NCBI GenBank assembly: GCA_049487715.1
Contig: CP150550.1
Coordinates: forward strand, 620,001-684,000
Reading direction: 5' to 3'
From: Pycnococcus provasolii
Lineage: Eukaryota > Chlorophyta > Pseudoscourfieldiophyceae > Pseudoscourfieldiales
DNA length: 64,000 nucleotides
Within the stretch, counting starts at the first letter, position 1, and every line of letters begins with the position of its first letter. A program made the position numbers and the translations under genes. Positions 18,257 to 28,019 of this stretch are shown here, in pieces. The notes beneath the pieces are model-generated. The model saw nothing but the letters and a program-made list of their open reading frames with translations, was not told the origin of the DNA and ran no database searches.

Positions 18257-19240
18257 TCATGACTCAGAGACGAACGGCGTGTCAGGTCGCTTCTCCGTAG
18301 TGACGAAGACGGATGTCACGTACTTGGAGCGGTATCGGTGCGTAGTTCCAAGCGTGACCATGCTTGTTAACCCATTCGAGGAGCTGGTTCCAGACGCCCC
18401 TGGCATAGGTGCGGATGGCCGCTCCGAGAAGGCGTGCGAAAGGATAACGTGGCTCGGTCGTGGCAGTGCGTTTGGCGCGTCGCGTCCCGCTGGCACGTTG
18501 AGCAGCGTGAGCTGTAGGTGTGGTGGACACTGCGGCGGTTCCTTGGCGTAGTCCTCCGCTACGGGCATGGCGCAGTTGTACGAAGCTCTCGGCGACTCAG
18601 GCTGCTCGAAGCTCTTGATGTTCTCGACGTGCTCTGGCACGTACTCCTGCACCTCGAGAACGTTGTTGACGTTCCCCTGTTCGTCGTACATAGCCGGTTG
18701 GTCGGGTGCGTACCTCCACGCGCCGTCGACGACGAACTTGTACTGGTAGACTCCCGGCGGGAGCAGTTTGACGAGCGTGTGCTCTCGCCCTTGCCTTTGC
18801 ATGGGAGCTCGCGTTGTCCAGTCGTCCCACGACCCTTCAATGGCGACGTGGTTTCCGCCAAGTCCCCACGAAAGCACGGTGGGAACGAAGTTCGCGTTCG
18901 GGCTGGGGAAGACGGCGTCAGCGTCTCCGGCAAGGTGGTACGCGTAGAAGTCGTCAGAGAGGTGGTTCGGCACCATCGGCACCTGCGGGCTGTACGTGAG
19001 CGGGCTGCTCTGTCCGCTGGTAAGCGGGCTTCCCCCCGTGGGCCTTCCTGGCGCCCCCGCCGCCCCACCTGTGGGTGCGTTTCCGATGGAGTTCCTTTGT
19101 TGTGTTTGCTGCTGCTGCTGAGCGTTTTTGTTTCGAGCCGCGAGCGTGGCTTGTGCGTTTCTCTGCTGTGCTGCAGTGTTGTTCGCTTGTACCTGTGCAC
19201 TAGTGTCTGAGCCGCTCGTGCGTCCCTGCGCCGCTCCCAT
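18257..19240 (-). CDS. AMPK/SnRK1 beta regulatory subunit
   Basis: 327 residues from the ATG at 19240. MGAAQG leaves a Gly2 that might be myristoylated, as in other beta subunits, although residue 6 is Gly rather than Ser/Thr. A Gln/Asn/Ser-rich linker is followed by a CBM48 glycogen/starch-binding domain (about 118-198) with VAIEGSWDDW, GVYQYKFVVDGAW and NVNNVLEV. The C-terminal association domain (about 225-327) has PPQCPPHLQLTLLN and ends in HRYRSKYVTSVFV, which binds the catalytic alpha and gamma subunits. The complex senses energy and sugar status. Convergent with INCENP. Confidence 0.93.
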   Translation of the reverse strand: MGAAQGRTSGSDTSAQVQANNTAAQQRNAQATLAARNKNAQQQQQTQQRNSIGNAPTGGAAGAPGRPTGGSPLTSGQSSPLTYSPQVPMVPNHLSDDFYAYHLAGDADAVFPSPNANFVPTVLSWGLGGNHVAIEGSWDDWTTRAPMQRQGREHTLVKLLPPGVYQYKFVVDGAWRYAPDQPAMYDEQGNVNNVLEVQEYVPEHVENIKSFEQPESPRASYNCAMPVAEDYAKEPPQCPPHLQLTLLNVPAGRDAPNALPRPSHVILSHAFSERPSAPMPGASGTSSSNGLTSMVTLGTTHRYRSKYVTSVFVTTEKRPDTPFVSES

Positions 19241-19819
19241 GGCTTTCTGCTCCTAATGTCCGTCTGACGGGTCCCGCGGAGAGCTGAGGTGGAACAAAAG
19301 GGAGGGGGGATCAGGTGACGCGGATGGGAACCCATTCCTCCAACACAACACGAAAGGGAAGGGAAGGGGTGCCACGCCTTGAACCATCAAAGGAACAGGA
19401 GTCTCCGATGCAAATGCAACCCTAGCTAGCTAAGGCTTAGGGGGGCATTAGGGGGGTGGGAAGCTGGTGGGAAGTAGTTAGGGGTTTCAAACTTAAAAGT
19501 AAGTTTAGGGGGGTGGGAAGTAGTTAGGGGTTTTAAAAAACTTAAAAGTAAGTTTAGGGTTTTTGTTTTTGAGGATTGCTTGCAAGGGACCATGGTGGAG
19601 GTACTGTACTTTTCGCGCTCTCTCTCTCAATACTCGTTCTACCCTACGATTACCGCCGGATTACGTGTGGTTTTTGCCCACTTTTTGGTGGAGGTTTTTG
19701 GTCCCCGGGCGGCTTCCCCTTTTTTCCAACTCCTCCCTCCCCCTTCCCTCCGATACTAACTGCTCTTCATTCATTCTTCGCATCACGCTCGCATCAGCTG
19801 GCTGTTTCTTGGTTTTACT
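19241..19819. other. Divergent promoter spacer
   Basis: Lies between the AMPK beta and CstF77 starts. Contains G-rich TTAGGGG-type runs and a 46-bp direct duplication, followed by a pyrimidine-rich leader before 19820. No gene recognised. Confidence 0.55.
19466..19559. repeat. 46-bp direct duplication with TTAGGG-like ends
   Basis: Copies at 19466-19510 and 19512-19559, each running from GGTGGGAAGTAGTTAGGGG to AACTTAAAAGTAAGTTTAGG; the second has a few extra A residues. Confidence 0.8.
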
Positions 19820-22800
19820 ATGGCGAAGAAGGGTGCAGCAGCAGCCTCCTCCTCGAAGAAGAAGAAGTCCCCTTCTTCGCCTGAGGGGGACCTCGATGTT
19901 GCGGACGAACCTGGCTCGGGCTCCCCTCAGAATGAGCATGATCTGCAGTTGGCGCAAACCGACGACGATGGCGGGGAAAACGGGACGGTTCAGCTGAAAG
20001 TCAGCCCGAAAGTGGAGGCGGCGGCGGTGGAGGAGGAGGACGAGGACAAGGACAAGGACAAGGATGACGAGAACGAAGAAAAGGAGGAGGAGGAGGAGGA
20101 GGAGGAGGCGCCTCCGAAGAAGAAGGCGAAGAAGACGACGACGACGGAACAGGATGAGGCGCAGGCTGCAGCACCCGCGCCGCCGCCGCACCCGCCGCCG
20201 CCGCTGGAGTCGGCGGAGCAAACGGCGGCCAGGGCGCAGGCGGCGGCGGCCGCTAGCGTGACGGATGCGCTCTTCGACACAACAAGGCAGCAGTCGCTTG
20301 CGTCGAGACTCAAATACGCCGTCGCACGCGCGACGAAGAGTCCGGAGGATGCGAGCGCGTGGGAACAGGTGCTGCGCGAGGTGCAGACGGCCACGCAAAC
20401 GCAGCTGCAGAGACAGCAGGCGCGAGCAAACTTCGAGGTTGCAGGCGAGACCGACGCTGACGACGACGCCGGCACCGAGGCGAATGTCGCTGCCACGCAG
20501 GATGTCAGAAGAGAGGCCATGGAGGCGTGCGTGTCGGCGTACCCAACGTGCGCCAAGTTCTGGCGCGCGTACGTCGACTCCGAGATCCTTCTGCAGAACC
20601 ACGACTACACAAGGTCAATCTTCTCGCGGAGCCTGCTCCAAATTCCCAACGTGGAGCTGTGGCGCAGCTACGTAAGCTTCGTCGTCGCGACTTCTGACCC
20701 CGAAACGAATCAGGGTGCACGAGAAATCGAGGGAAGCTACGAGGCGGCGCTCGCGGCGGTGGGGCACGACATCGACATCGGTGGGCTCTACCTGGAGTAC
20801 GTGAACGCGCTCAAGAACTTGACGGCGACGTGCCTTTACGAGGGCATGACGCAGGCGGGAAGCGAGGAGCAGCGCAAGCGCCATGCTCTGCGAAAGGTGT
20901 TCCACTCGGGACTTTCGGTACCGCACCGCTCGATCGAGGCCCTGTGGAAGGCGTACGAGGCATTCGAACAGGAAGTGTTGCGCGCTGCGACGGCGTCCGG
21001 TGCAACCGGCGCCGCAGCCACCGCCAAGAACGCCATCACGGAGTGGCAGACTCGCGTCAGCTCGCTCAAGGGTGTGTACCGTGAGCGCAAGAAGCACTAC
21101 GATGGGCTTCAGCTTGACGCCATCCCGTTCCCTGCGGGCGCGCGCAGCCTGTCGGCAGCGGCGAGCTCCGCCGCGGCGACGCAGGAGGCTCTCTGGGCCA
21201 GCGTGGTGGCGTACGAGCTGAACAATGCGCAGCGAATGGACGATGCCACGCTCGCGCGTCGCCTGCGATGGGTTCACGAGTGCCGCGTGTGCTACCTTCA
21301 CCGCCATCCCATCCCGTGGCTTGACTACGCGCGGTGGCATGTGTCGGAGACCAACGTCGCGGAGGCTAGGGCTGTGTACGCGAGGGCACGCGAGGCGCTG
21401 GGTGGCTCGTTCCTTCCCATCTTCTTCGAGTCGGCGGAGCTCGAGGAGAGGGAGGGTGATTTGGAGGCGGCGGAAGCCATCTACGAGCTGATTTTGCCCG
21501 TGGACGGCGGCGGCGGCGGAGGAGGAGGAGGAGGAGGAGGAGGAGGCAAATCTGCGGACGACGCGTCCACCGAAATGGCAACTGATGGTAAGGATGGTGC
21601 CACCGCACCTGGCTCTGCCGCCCCCTCGGACCCCGACCTTGTGTCGGTGGTCTGGTCCACCTACCTTCGCTACCTTCGACGCGCGAAAGGTGCAACACCA
21701 GCGCGCAAGGCGTTTCTGCGTGCTCGTCGGAGCGGATGCCCACCTGCCGTGTACGCCGCCGCGGCTATGGCCGAGGCGCGGCTTGAGGCTGGCAGCGGAG
21801 GGGCGTCAGCGGCGAAGAACGTGTTCGAGAGCGGCGTGAAGAACCACCCGGGCGAAGTGGAGCTGTGGCTCAAGTACGCGTCGTTCCTCGAGAGCGTCGG
21901 CGACATCGCGAACGCGCGTGCCGTGTACGAGCGTGCCGTGGAGTTCACCGCGAACGAGATGCGATCGGAGGTTGACGCCGCGCGAGAGCGTGCGGCGGCT
22001 GAAGCTACTGCGAACGCGGAGGCAAATGCTTCGAAGGACGACAACAGCAAGCGCGCGTCGGCATCGTACGTCGCCGCGGCGGCGGATGCTGCGATCTCAA
22101 AGTGGAGAAACCGTCGTGTGCGCCTCTGGAACGCGTACGTCGCTGCGGAAGTACGCCTCGGCGCGCCTCCCAAGGCTGTGGCATCGCTGGCAGAGCGCCG
22201 TGCGTCTGACCTGGGCGGAACGGACGGGTCGTATAATGCCGACGGGCCTGGGAAGTTGATCTTGACTATGCTGCGCTACGGCTGCGACGGCGCATGGCCT
22301 GTGGATGGCTCAATGCGTGACCACGTCGCAAGGCACCTTGCGGGCATGGACCCGCCGAACGAGGCGTTCCTGATGGCTGGTGGAGGCATGGTGGCACTTA
22401 GTCACCCGCTGCATGCCATGCAGCACGCGCATACCACCGGGCCGACACCCAGTCTTGTCGCCCAGGGTCTGTCCAAGACGGCAAATCAGACGTCGAAGAG
22501 AGATCGTGAGAAGGGTGACAAAAAGGGTGGCGGTGGCGGTGGCGGCGGCCCCGTCCCGCTGACTCCCACCCCGCCTATGCTGCCCATGCCAATGCCCATG
22601 CCACCTGCTCCGGCTGCTGCTGCTGCTGGTCTTGGCGGTGGAGTTGGCATACCCGACAACCTCAAGGCGATTCTAGCGGATGCACAGGCGAAGGCACAGG
22701 TGATTTCAGCTCAGGTGAAGGGTGGGAGCACGGGTGGAGGTGCAACGAAAGGTGGTGGCTTCAATCCCTCCTCTTCGGGCCATTCCGCACATCCTCCGCG

Positions 22801-22963
22801 AAGTCAGGGTGTCGGTGCGACGCCGCTTCACCCCGGCATTCCGAAGCACACGGAGACTGCACTGAGCACATTCTGCAACATGCTTCCCCCTTTGAACGCG
22901 GTGAAGGCGCCGTTCCCTGACCCAGATCGTGTGTTGCACGAGCTGCTGAGTTTGCCATTTTGA
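19820..22963 (+). CDS. CstF77/Rna14-like cleavage stimulation factor subunit (HAT repeats)
   Basis: 1,047 residues from the ATG at 19820. A charged N-terminal region (Asp/Glu/Lys runs, then Ala/Pro) leads into HAT repeats from about residue 160, for example YPTCAKFWRAYVDSEI, NVELWRSYVSFV and later HPGEVELWLKYASFLESVGD. The order and the TCAKFWRAY start match CstF77 (human CSTF3, yeast Rna14), the scaffold of the complex that binds the downstream element during mRNA 3'-end cleavage. A poly-Gly tract (about 565-577) lies in a loop between repeats. The C-terminal quarter is Gly/Pro/Met-rich and ends in PFPDPDRVLHELLSLPF, which may act as the monkeytail binding CstF64. TGTAA follows at 22995-22999. 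Confidence 0.88.
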   Translation: MAKKGAAAASSSKKKKSPSSPEGDLDVADEPGSGSPQNEHDLQLAQTDDDGGENGTVQLKVSPKVEAAAVEEEDEDKDKDKDDENEEKEEEEEEEEAPPKKKAKKTTTTEQDEAQAAAPAPPPHPPPPLESAEQTAARAQAAAAASVTDALFDTTRQQSLASRLKYAVARATKSPEDASAWEQVLREVQTATQTQLQRQQARANFEVAGETDADDDAGTEANVAATQDVRREAMEACVSAYPTCAKFWRAYVDSEILLQNHDYTRSIFSRSLLQIPNVELWRSYVSFVVATSDPETNQGAREIEGSYEAALAAVGHDIDIGGLYLEYVNALKNLTATCLYEGMTQAGSEEQRKRHALRKVFHSGLSVPHRSIEALWKAYEAFEQEVLRAATASGATGAAATAKNAITEWQTRVSSLKGVYRERKKHYDGLQLDAIPFPAGARSLSAAASSAAATQEALWASVVAYELNNAQRMDDATLARRLRWVHECRVCYLHRHPIPWLDYARWHVSETNVAEARAVYARAREALGGSFLPIFFESAELEEREGDLEAAEAIYELILPVDGGGGGGGGGGGGGGKSADDASTEMATDGKDGATAPGSAAPSDPDLVSVVWSTYLRYLRRAKGATPARKAFLRARRSGCPPAVYAAAAMAEARLEAGSGGASAAKNVFESGVKNHPGEVELWLKYASFLESVGDIANARAVYERAVEFTANEMRSEVDAARERAAAEATANAEANASKDDNSKRASASYVAAAADAAISKWRNRRVRLWNAYVAAEVRLGAPPKAVASLAERRASDLGGTDGSYNADGPGKLILTMLRYGCDGAWPVDGSMRDHVARHLAGMDPPNEAFLMAGGGMVALSHPLHAMQHAHTTGPTPSLVAQGLSKTANQTSKRDREKGDKKGGGGGGGGPVPLTPTPPMLPMPMPMPPAPAAAAAGLGGGVGIPDNLKAILADAQAKAQVISAQVKGGSTGGGATKGGGFNPSSSGHSAHPPRSQGVGATPLHPGIPKHTETALSTFCNMLPPLNAVKAPFPDPDRVLHELLSLPF

Positions 22964-22994
22964 TATGCTAAAATAATATAGATGACAACGATAT

Positions 22995-22999
22995 TGTAA
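22995..22999 (+). terminator. TGTAA poly(A) signal
   Basis: TGTAA 32 nt after the CstF77 stop. Confidence 0.4.
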
Positions 23000-23316
23000 A
23001 GAATATAAGTACATAGACTACTGTACAGTGCACGGGTACAACTATGCTTTCCATTGCTGCCAGAATTGGGATGTGCTTTGCGTGCTTTCCATTGAAAAAC
23101 CCTAAAACTAAAACACACCTGGTTGGCCCAGTTTTTCCGGGGGTGGAAGCGGTATCCCCCCCCCGGGGGAAGTCTCGAGAAGCGTTTAGACTATTTATTC
23201 GGCCCCTCCTCCGCCCCACTACCTCTCGCCAGCGGCTGACCCCGTCCCTTCCCGGTTTCATCTCTCCCCCGGCATCGGACGCCGCGCCTCTCTCTCTCTC
23301 GGAATACGCGGCGGCG

Positions 23317-24914
23317 ATGAACTTCGGCGGCTTTCCGTTCGGGGACATACCCGGATTCGGCGGAATGCCGGGCGGAATGCCGGGCGGAATGCCGGGCATG
23401 GGCCGCGGCCCGAAAAAGTCCGACAACGAAAAGTACTATAAGATGTTAGGCGTCGAACGCACGGCGACGCAGGAGGAGCTGAAGAAGGCGCATCGAAGAT
23501 GTGCGATGAAGCACCACCCAGACAAAGGTACGTCCTTTTCTTCTGTATGTTTTTTTTTTGGTGGTTTGGCGTTCGAATCGGCACACGAGTGAGAGGTCGG
23601 TTGCGCATACTGACGTGGAAGGGTGAGGTTGGGAACACACCGTTCACATCACATAAGATCGATCGGAAGAACGATTGGATGTATTTGGGACCCGCCACAA
23701 ATTCCGAAAGCGCAACAAGGGAAAAAGCGTACTAACACTGACGAACAACACTGCCTTTTAACCCGACTCTAGGTGGAGATGCGGAGACGTTTCGCAACAT
23801 CAACGAAGCTTATGACGTGCTCAAGGATCCGAAGAAGCGCGAGATTTACGATCAGTATGGCGAGGATGCCATCAAGGAGGGTATGGCTGACGGCCCAGGC
23901 CCAGGTGGAGGTATGCAAGATATTTTCGACATGATGTCCGGCGGGCGAGGTGGACGCCGTGAGCGCAAGGGCGACAACGTCGTTCACAAGCTCAAGGTGA
24001 CGCTTGAGGAGTGCTACAACGGATCCATCCGTAAGCTGCAACTGACGCGGCGGATGAAGTGCGAGAAGTGCGCCGGAACTGGAACCAAGAGTGGTCGCAG
24101 CTCAACATGTCAGCAGTGTCACGGACAGGGTGTTGTATTGCAGATGAGACAGCTCGGACCTGGCATGGTGACGCAGATGCAGACGGCTTGCCCGTCGTGC
24201 GGCGGCAGCGGCGAGAGCGTAAGCCGCGCGGACATGTGCGAGGGATGCAACGGGAAGAAGCTCAAGCCGGAAAAGAAGGTATTCGAGGTTCCTGTGGACA
24301 AGGGTCACATGACGGGACAGAAGGTTGTTCTGAAGGGCGAGGCTGGGTACAGCGACCCGACGGCATTGCCCGGCGACATCGTGTTCACCATCGAGCAGAA
24401 GGAGCACGCGATATTCACGCGCAAGATGAACGACCTGTTCTACGAGAAGGAGATCACGCTTGCGGAGGCTCTCTGCGGGTGCAAGTTCACGATCCCTCAC
24501 TTGGATGGACGCCACCTGCTGATCGAGACGAAGCCGGGCGAGGTGATCAAGCCAGGCGAGTACAAGGCGATCACGGACGAGGGCATGCCGATCCATGGCA
24601 ACTCGTTCGAGCGAGGGTCGATGTACGTCCAGTTTAAGGTGAAGTTCCCGGAGAGCGTGACGCCAGACATGATTACGAGCCTGAAGAGCGTTCTGCCTTC
24701 GCCGGACACGTCTGGCCGGCCGATGGTCACGGAGGATGCCGAGGAGGTGACTCTGCGCGAGGTGGACGTCGATGCGGAGATCAAGGCTGGGCGCGCGAGC
24801 CGCGGCCGGCGTGGCGGAGGAAGCAGCAGCATGGCGAGCGACGACGACGACAGCGACGACGACGACCCGCGTCGCGGCGGCGGCGGGCAGCGCGTGCAAT
24901 GCGCGCAACAGTAA
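23317..24914 (+). CDS. Type I (class A) DnaJ/Hsp40 co-chaperone, one intron
   Basis: Join 23317-23527 and 23773-24914, giving 450 residues. The 245-nt intron has a GTACGT donor and a CTCTAG acceptor; splicing restores [20 protein letters not shown] exactly. Order: Gly/Met-rich N-terminus with a GGMP repeat, J domain with HPD, G/F region, four CxxCxG zinc motifs ([31 protein letters not shown]), the substrate-binding C-terminal domain, an acidic tail, and a final CAQQ. CAQQ is a CaaX farnesylation signal as in Ydj1/DNAJA1, so the protein should be a cytosolic, partly membrane-bound Hsp70 partner. This is the only + to + neighbour pair in the first 32 kb. Confidence 0.95.
23528..23772 (+). other. 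Spliceosomal intron of the DnaJ gene
   Basis: GTACGT...CTCTAG, 245 nt, phase 1, cutting just after the HPDK motif of the J domain. Confidence 0.93.
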
Positions 24915-24982
24915 TTCAGTAAGATCGCTCATAAATTTCAGTAAATATTTGGGCACCTCCGGTCTGCCTCCTCCGGTCTGCA

Positions 24983-24989
<7 letters not shown>

Positions 24990-25013
<24 letters not shown>
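24990..25013. repeat. AC dinucleotide microsatellite
   Basis: About 12 CA/AC units in the 107-bp spacer between the convergent DnaJ and GIY-YIG-like genes. Confidence 0.85.
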
Positions 25014-25014
<1 letters not shown>

Positions 25015-25021
25015 CTTGTTT

Positions 25022-25600
25022 TCACAGCGAAAAAATGAGGAGGAGGGGGAGGCCCATAGTGGTCCGATGGATAGTATGATATGTGATTCTGCCCGCAGGG
25101 AGGTGGTGGACTGGTGGTGGTGGTGCGAGCTTCTCGCCATCGAAAAATTCGATGTTCAGCCAACGGTCCCTACGCACCGCACGGTCCACCGCCGACAAGG
25201 TGCTAGACTCAAGCCCCCTTATCGCGTCCTCGTCGGCCAAGTGGTGGAGTATCACTCGCGAGGTGGGTGCACCTCGCGCACACCACACGAAAAGCACCAA
25301 TATGCCCGATCCAACGTACCTGTCATTCGGGGCACATTTGTGCTTGCCGACGTACGACACTTCTCCCCACTTGAGGTGGTAGACCACATGGCCTTCCCTT
25401 GGTAGGGCCGTGAAGGAAGGCAAAGGCGAAGCAAAAAGCCGTTGGTATACGGAACCCTGCGGAAGAAACCGCAGTCTGTTTCCATTGAACTTTAGACTAA
25501 GCCGAGCAACTCCACCTTGCAACTCCAGCCCAATCGATGCGCGAGCGGTCGTTCCTCCCCTTATTTTTTCCACGATTTTGTTCAAGTCGGCCGTCATCAT
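25022..25600 (-). CDS. GIY-YIG-like domain protein (divergent)
   Basis: 192 residues from the ATG at 25600; 29 more residues are open upstream but start at TTG. The middle carries HVVYHLKWGEVSYVGKHKCA followed by DRYVGSG, resembling the GIY-YIG core of phage and mobile endonucleases (Y-x-Y, then YVGKH, then Y-x-GSG). DEDAIRGLESSTLSAV then WLNIEFFDG continues the usual helix and Asn-containing loop. The leading GIY is degenerate (VVY). The C-terminus ends in a hydrophobic stretch that may be read-through. It may be a decayed homing endonuclease or a domesticated nuclease; catalytic competence is doubtful. Confidence 0.5.
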   Translation of the reverse strand: MMTADLNKIVEKIRGGTTARASIGLELQGGVARLSLKFNGNRLRFLPQGSVYQRLFASPLPSFTALPREGHVVYHLKWGEVSYVGKHKCAPNDRYVGSGILVLFVWCARGAPTSRVILHHLADEDAIRGLESSTLSAVDRAVRRDRWLNIEFFDGEKLAPPPPVHHLPAGRITYHTIHRTTMGLPLLLIFSL

Positions 25601-26241
25601 GTCTTCAAATCGCGCCAACTCCTCGTCTTCGACGATGTTGACGCGGGAATGCCGGCGGCGGGGCTTTCGAAGGGCGGCACGCGGCAAGCCGGCAACGCGC
25701 CCGCCCTTACGCCATTAAGTTTTGGAGATGCTTCACCTTCACCGCGACTAGCAGCTTAGCAATGTGGTGAGAGGCTGGCAAGGGTACATGCCCATCAAAC
25801 AAACCGTGGCGCGACCGGGATCCCCAAAGGCCGAAATCGAACCACTGAACGACCAAACAACACGATACAGTACATTTTCCCATTCCACGACGGATCCCTG
25901 AGCCATAAAAAACCCCAAAAGAAACCCAAGAAAAAACCCACTTTGAACCGGGATCCCCCCACTCAAATGATGCGCGCCTTCCCCCAGCCTCCTAGGAGGG
26001 GGAAGATCTTCTTTCGGAAGATCTGCCCCCCAGGGCGGGCCGGGGAGGACCGTGGGATATTCCCTCAGGGGATTCCGCGTCTGCCGTGAGATATTCGTCC
26101 CAGGGTGTTCTCGAACTTCATTAGACTGTACGACGTCAGTTGTCGATCCCCCTCCCCCTTCCCTCCTTAGGTTGGGTTAGGTCCCACTCCCTGCTGTCGT
26201 CATGGCGCGTGCTCCTGCTCTTACTCCTATAAAGTCCCTGG
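25601..26241. other. Divergent spacer with hairpin and TATA-like boxes
   Basis: Holds short A-rich and G/C-rich blocks, a palindrome CCTCCTAGGAGG and an adjacent stem (25997-26030, AGATCTTC/GAAGATCT flanked by G and C runs). Two TTAGG-type motifs lie near 26167-26181. No gene recognised. Confidence 0.5.
26228..26234 (+). promoter_or_regulatory. TATA-like box
   Basis: TATAAAG upstream of the bifunctional nuclease frame; a second TATAA lies about 35 bp downstream. Confidence 0.35.
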
Positions 26242-27846
26242 GTGGATGGTGCGCGTGCTCCTTATAAGTTGTGCTCTTCGTTTCGCTCCTATGGGAGGCA
26301 TGGTTGGGATGGGAGACCGCATAGGAATGGGTTGGTGAGCTCTTCTAGGGCTCTGTGCAGGGGTCCTTCGGGTTTGACGCAGAAGCATGCCAGTGGTCGT
26401 GGTGTGTCCTGCGCGTCGTCGTCCAGTGGCCGTGACGCCGCAGGAGGGTCGTGGGAAAACGACCCTCCTCTGGAGAGGGAGGAAAACGACTCGTCAGACG
26501 CACGCGAAGCTTCTCCGCCCTCAGCTTCGAACCCACCCTCGTCATCTTCCACAGATCGGACGCAGCAACAGCAGCAGCAAAGTCAGCAGCAGCAGCACCA
26601 AAGCCGTGACGCGGGAAGCCTTTTGCCACGCCCGCGCCTGCCATTTCTGTCCAACAACAACAACAACAACAACAGTGCTCACGCCCCTCAAGAAGAACAG
26701 CCGTCGTCGTCATCCGACACGTCGTCTCATCCGTACGACTCGAAGGAGTACATCGAGCTCACCCTGCAGTTCATACAGAGCAGTACCGAGGGGGCACCGA
26801 AGGGAACGCTTGCGTTGACACGCACGGAGGACAACATCGACGAAACGACGCTTGCTCTTGTCGTGGGCATTGGAGGTGACACGCTGCTCTCCATCGTCAA
26901 CCACGTGCAGGGTCACGTTCCTGATCGACCTTTGGCTCTTGACCTCGTGGCGAAGATGCTTGACGAGGGTATGCCTATCGCCTCCTCCTCCTCCTCCTCC
27001 TCCTCCTCCTTCACAGAAAATCCCAATTCATGGCAAAGGAAGAATGACGATAGTACCGCCACCGCCACCAGCAGCAGCACATCCTTCGCCCCCAAAATGC
27101 GACTCACGCGCGTTGCGGTGATCAGCTGCGTGAATGACGTGTTCTACGGACGCATGTACTTCGAGGATGCCGAAACAGGGGCGCCACTTTGGGACTGCGA
27201 CTGCCGACCGTCCGACGGACTGTGGCTGTCGATGCGCTACGACGCGCCATTTGTCGTGCACAATGCCGTTTGGGAGAAGTGTGCCCTACGCCTTTACGAT
27301 CTCGTGGACGAGGAGGATCTCCAGGACATGGAGTACGGCGATGACGTCGACCTCGACGGATATGACTCGGACGACTCAGACGACGACGAACGTGACGTCG
27401 ACCTCACCGATGAGGAACTTCAGCAGGTGGAGGACTTTTTGGATGATCTCGACGGCGCCATCTCTGACATCAATGCGGGAAAGTCGTCCGGACGTGCACG
27501 CCGGCGTCGACGAAGGGCGGAGAAAGACGAGCCGGAGGAGCAGTACTACGCGCTCAACCGCATCCGCGATGATGACCCGGAGCCTGTGAAACGTCTGAAA
27601 ATGGAGCTCACGGTCGCCTTGAACGAGGAGGACTACGCAACCGCGGCGAAGATTCGCGATCACCCATTTTTGCAGATGCACCAGAACATGCTGCGACAAA
27701 TACGAAATGGAAACCGAGAGGAGGCTGATTTCCTTCGTCGTCAGCTGAACGTTGACATTGCGAACAGTGAAACGCCGAATAGTGACGAGGTACAGGAGGA
27801 GGACAAGAGAGATGGAACAGGTGAGAAAGAGTCTGGCTGGTGCTGA
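26242..27846 (+). CDS. Bifunctional nuclease (BFN/DUF151) with UVR motif; start unresolved
   Basis: Up to 534 residues. A Ser/Gln-rich, transit-like N-terminus precedes a DUF151 bifunctional-nuclease domain (about 165-345: LALVVGIGGDTLLSIVNHV, then LTRVAVISCVNDVFYGRMYF, then DCDCRPSDGLWLSMRYDAP). An acidic linker and a UVR motif (about 455-495, KRLKMELTVALNEEDYATAA) follow. Plant BBD proteins share this order. The frame begins at GTG 26242 and has no ATG before the middle of the nuclease domain. An ATG at 26291 in another frame reaches a GTGAGC donor at 26335; acceptors at 26393 or 26426 would restore the frame, so a small 5' intron is likely. Expected plastid or nuclear nuclease/regulator. 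Confidence 0.8.
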   Translation: MDGARAPYKLCSSFRSYGRHGWDGRPHRNGLVSSSRALCRGPSGLTQKHASGRGVSCASSSSGRDAAGGSWENDPPLEREENDSSDAREASPPSASNPPSSSSTDRTQQQQQQSQQQQHQSRDAGSLLPRPRLPFLSNNNNNNNSAHAPQEEQPSSSSDTSSHPYDSKEYIELTLQFIQSSTEGAPKGTLALTRTEDNIDETTLALVVGIGGDTLLSIVNHVQGHVPDRPLALDLVAKMLDEGMPIASSSSSSSSSFTENPNSWQRKNDDSTATATSSSTSFAPKMRLTRVAVISCVNDVFYGRMYFEDAETGAPLWDCDCRPSDGLWLSMRYDAPFVVHNAVWEKCALRLYDLVDEEDLQDMEYGDDVDLDGYDSDDSDDDERDVDLTDEELQQVEDFLDDLDGAISDINAGKSSGRARRRRRRAEKDEPEEQYYALNRIRDDDPEPVKRLKMELTVALNEEDYATAAKIRDHPFLQMHQNMLRQIRNGNREEADFLRRQLNVDIANSETPNSDEVQEEDKRDGTGEKESGWC

Positions 27847-28007
27847 ACACGCCGTTAACGAAAAAACATTTGACCGTAGAGAATTAGTAAAAGAGAGGGA
27901 AAAGGTGGCTGGCAAGACTATACCAGAAAGAACTCTGAGCAATTTGAACATACATATTTTGATATTGTGTTATGCATTCATTCATATGATTTTTTTTTAA
28001 ATCTCCG

Positions 28008-28012
28008 TTACA
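28008..28012 (-). terminator. TGTAA poly(A) signal
   Basis: TTACA on the + strand, i.e. TGTAA 7 nt after the stop of the KH-KH-WW gene. Confidence 0.4.
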
Positions 28013-28019
28013 TTTCAAT

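Noticed and set aside
19661-20602. 313-codon frame antisense to CstF77
   Set aside because: Leu/Arg-rich translation of the acidic and poly-Ala coding repeats; no independent evidence.
24990-25013. CA repeat considered as a CRISPR-like or satellite array
   Set aside because: Plain dinucleotide microsatellite with no spacers or higher-order unit.
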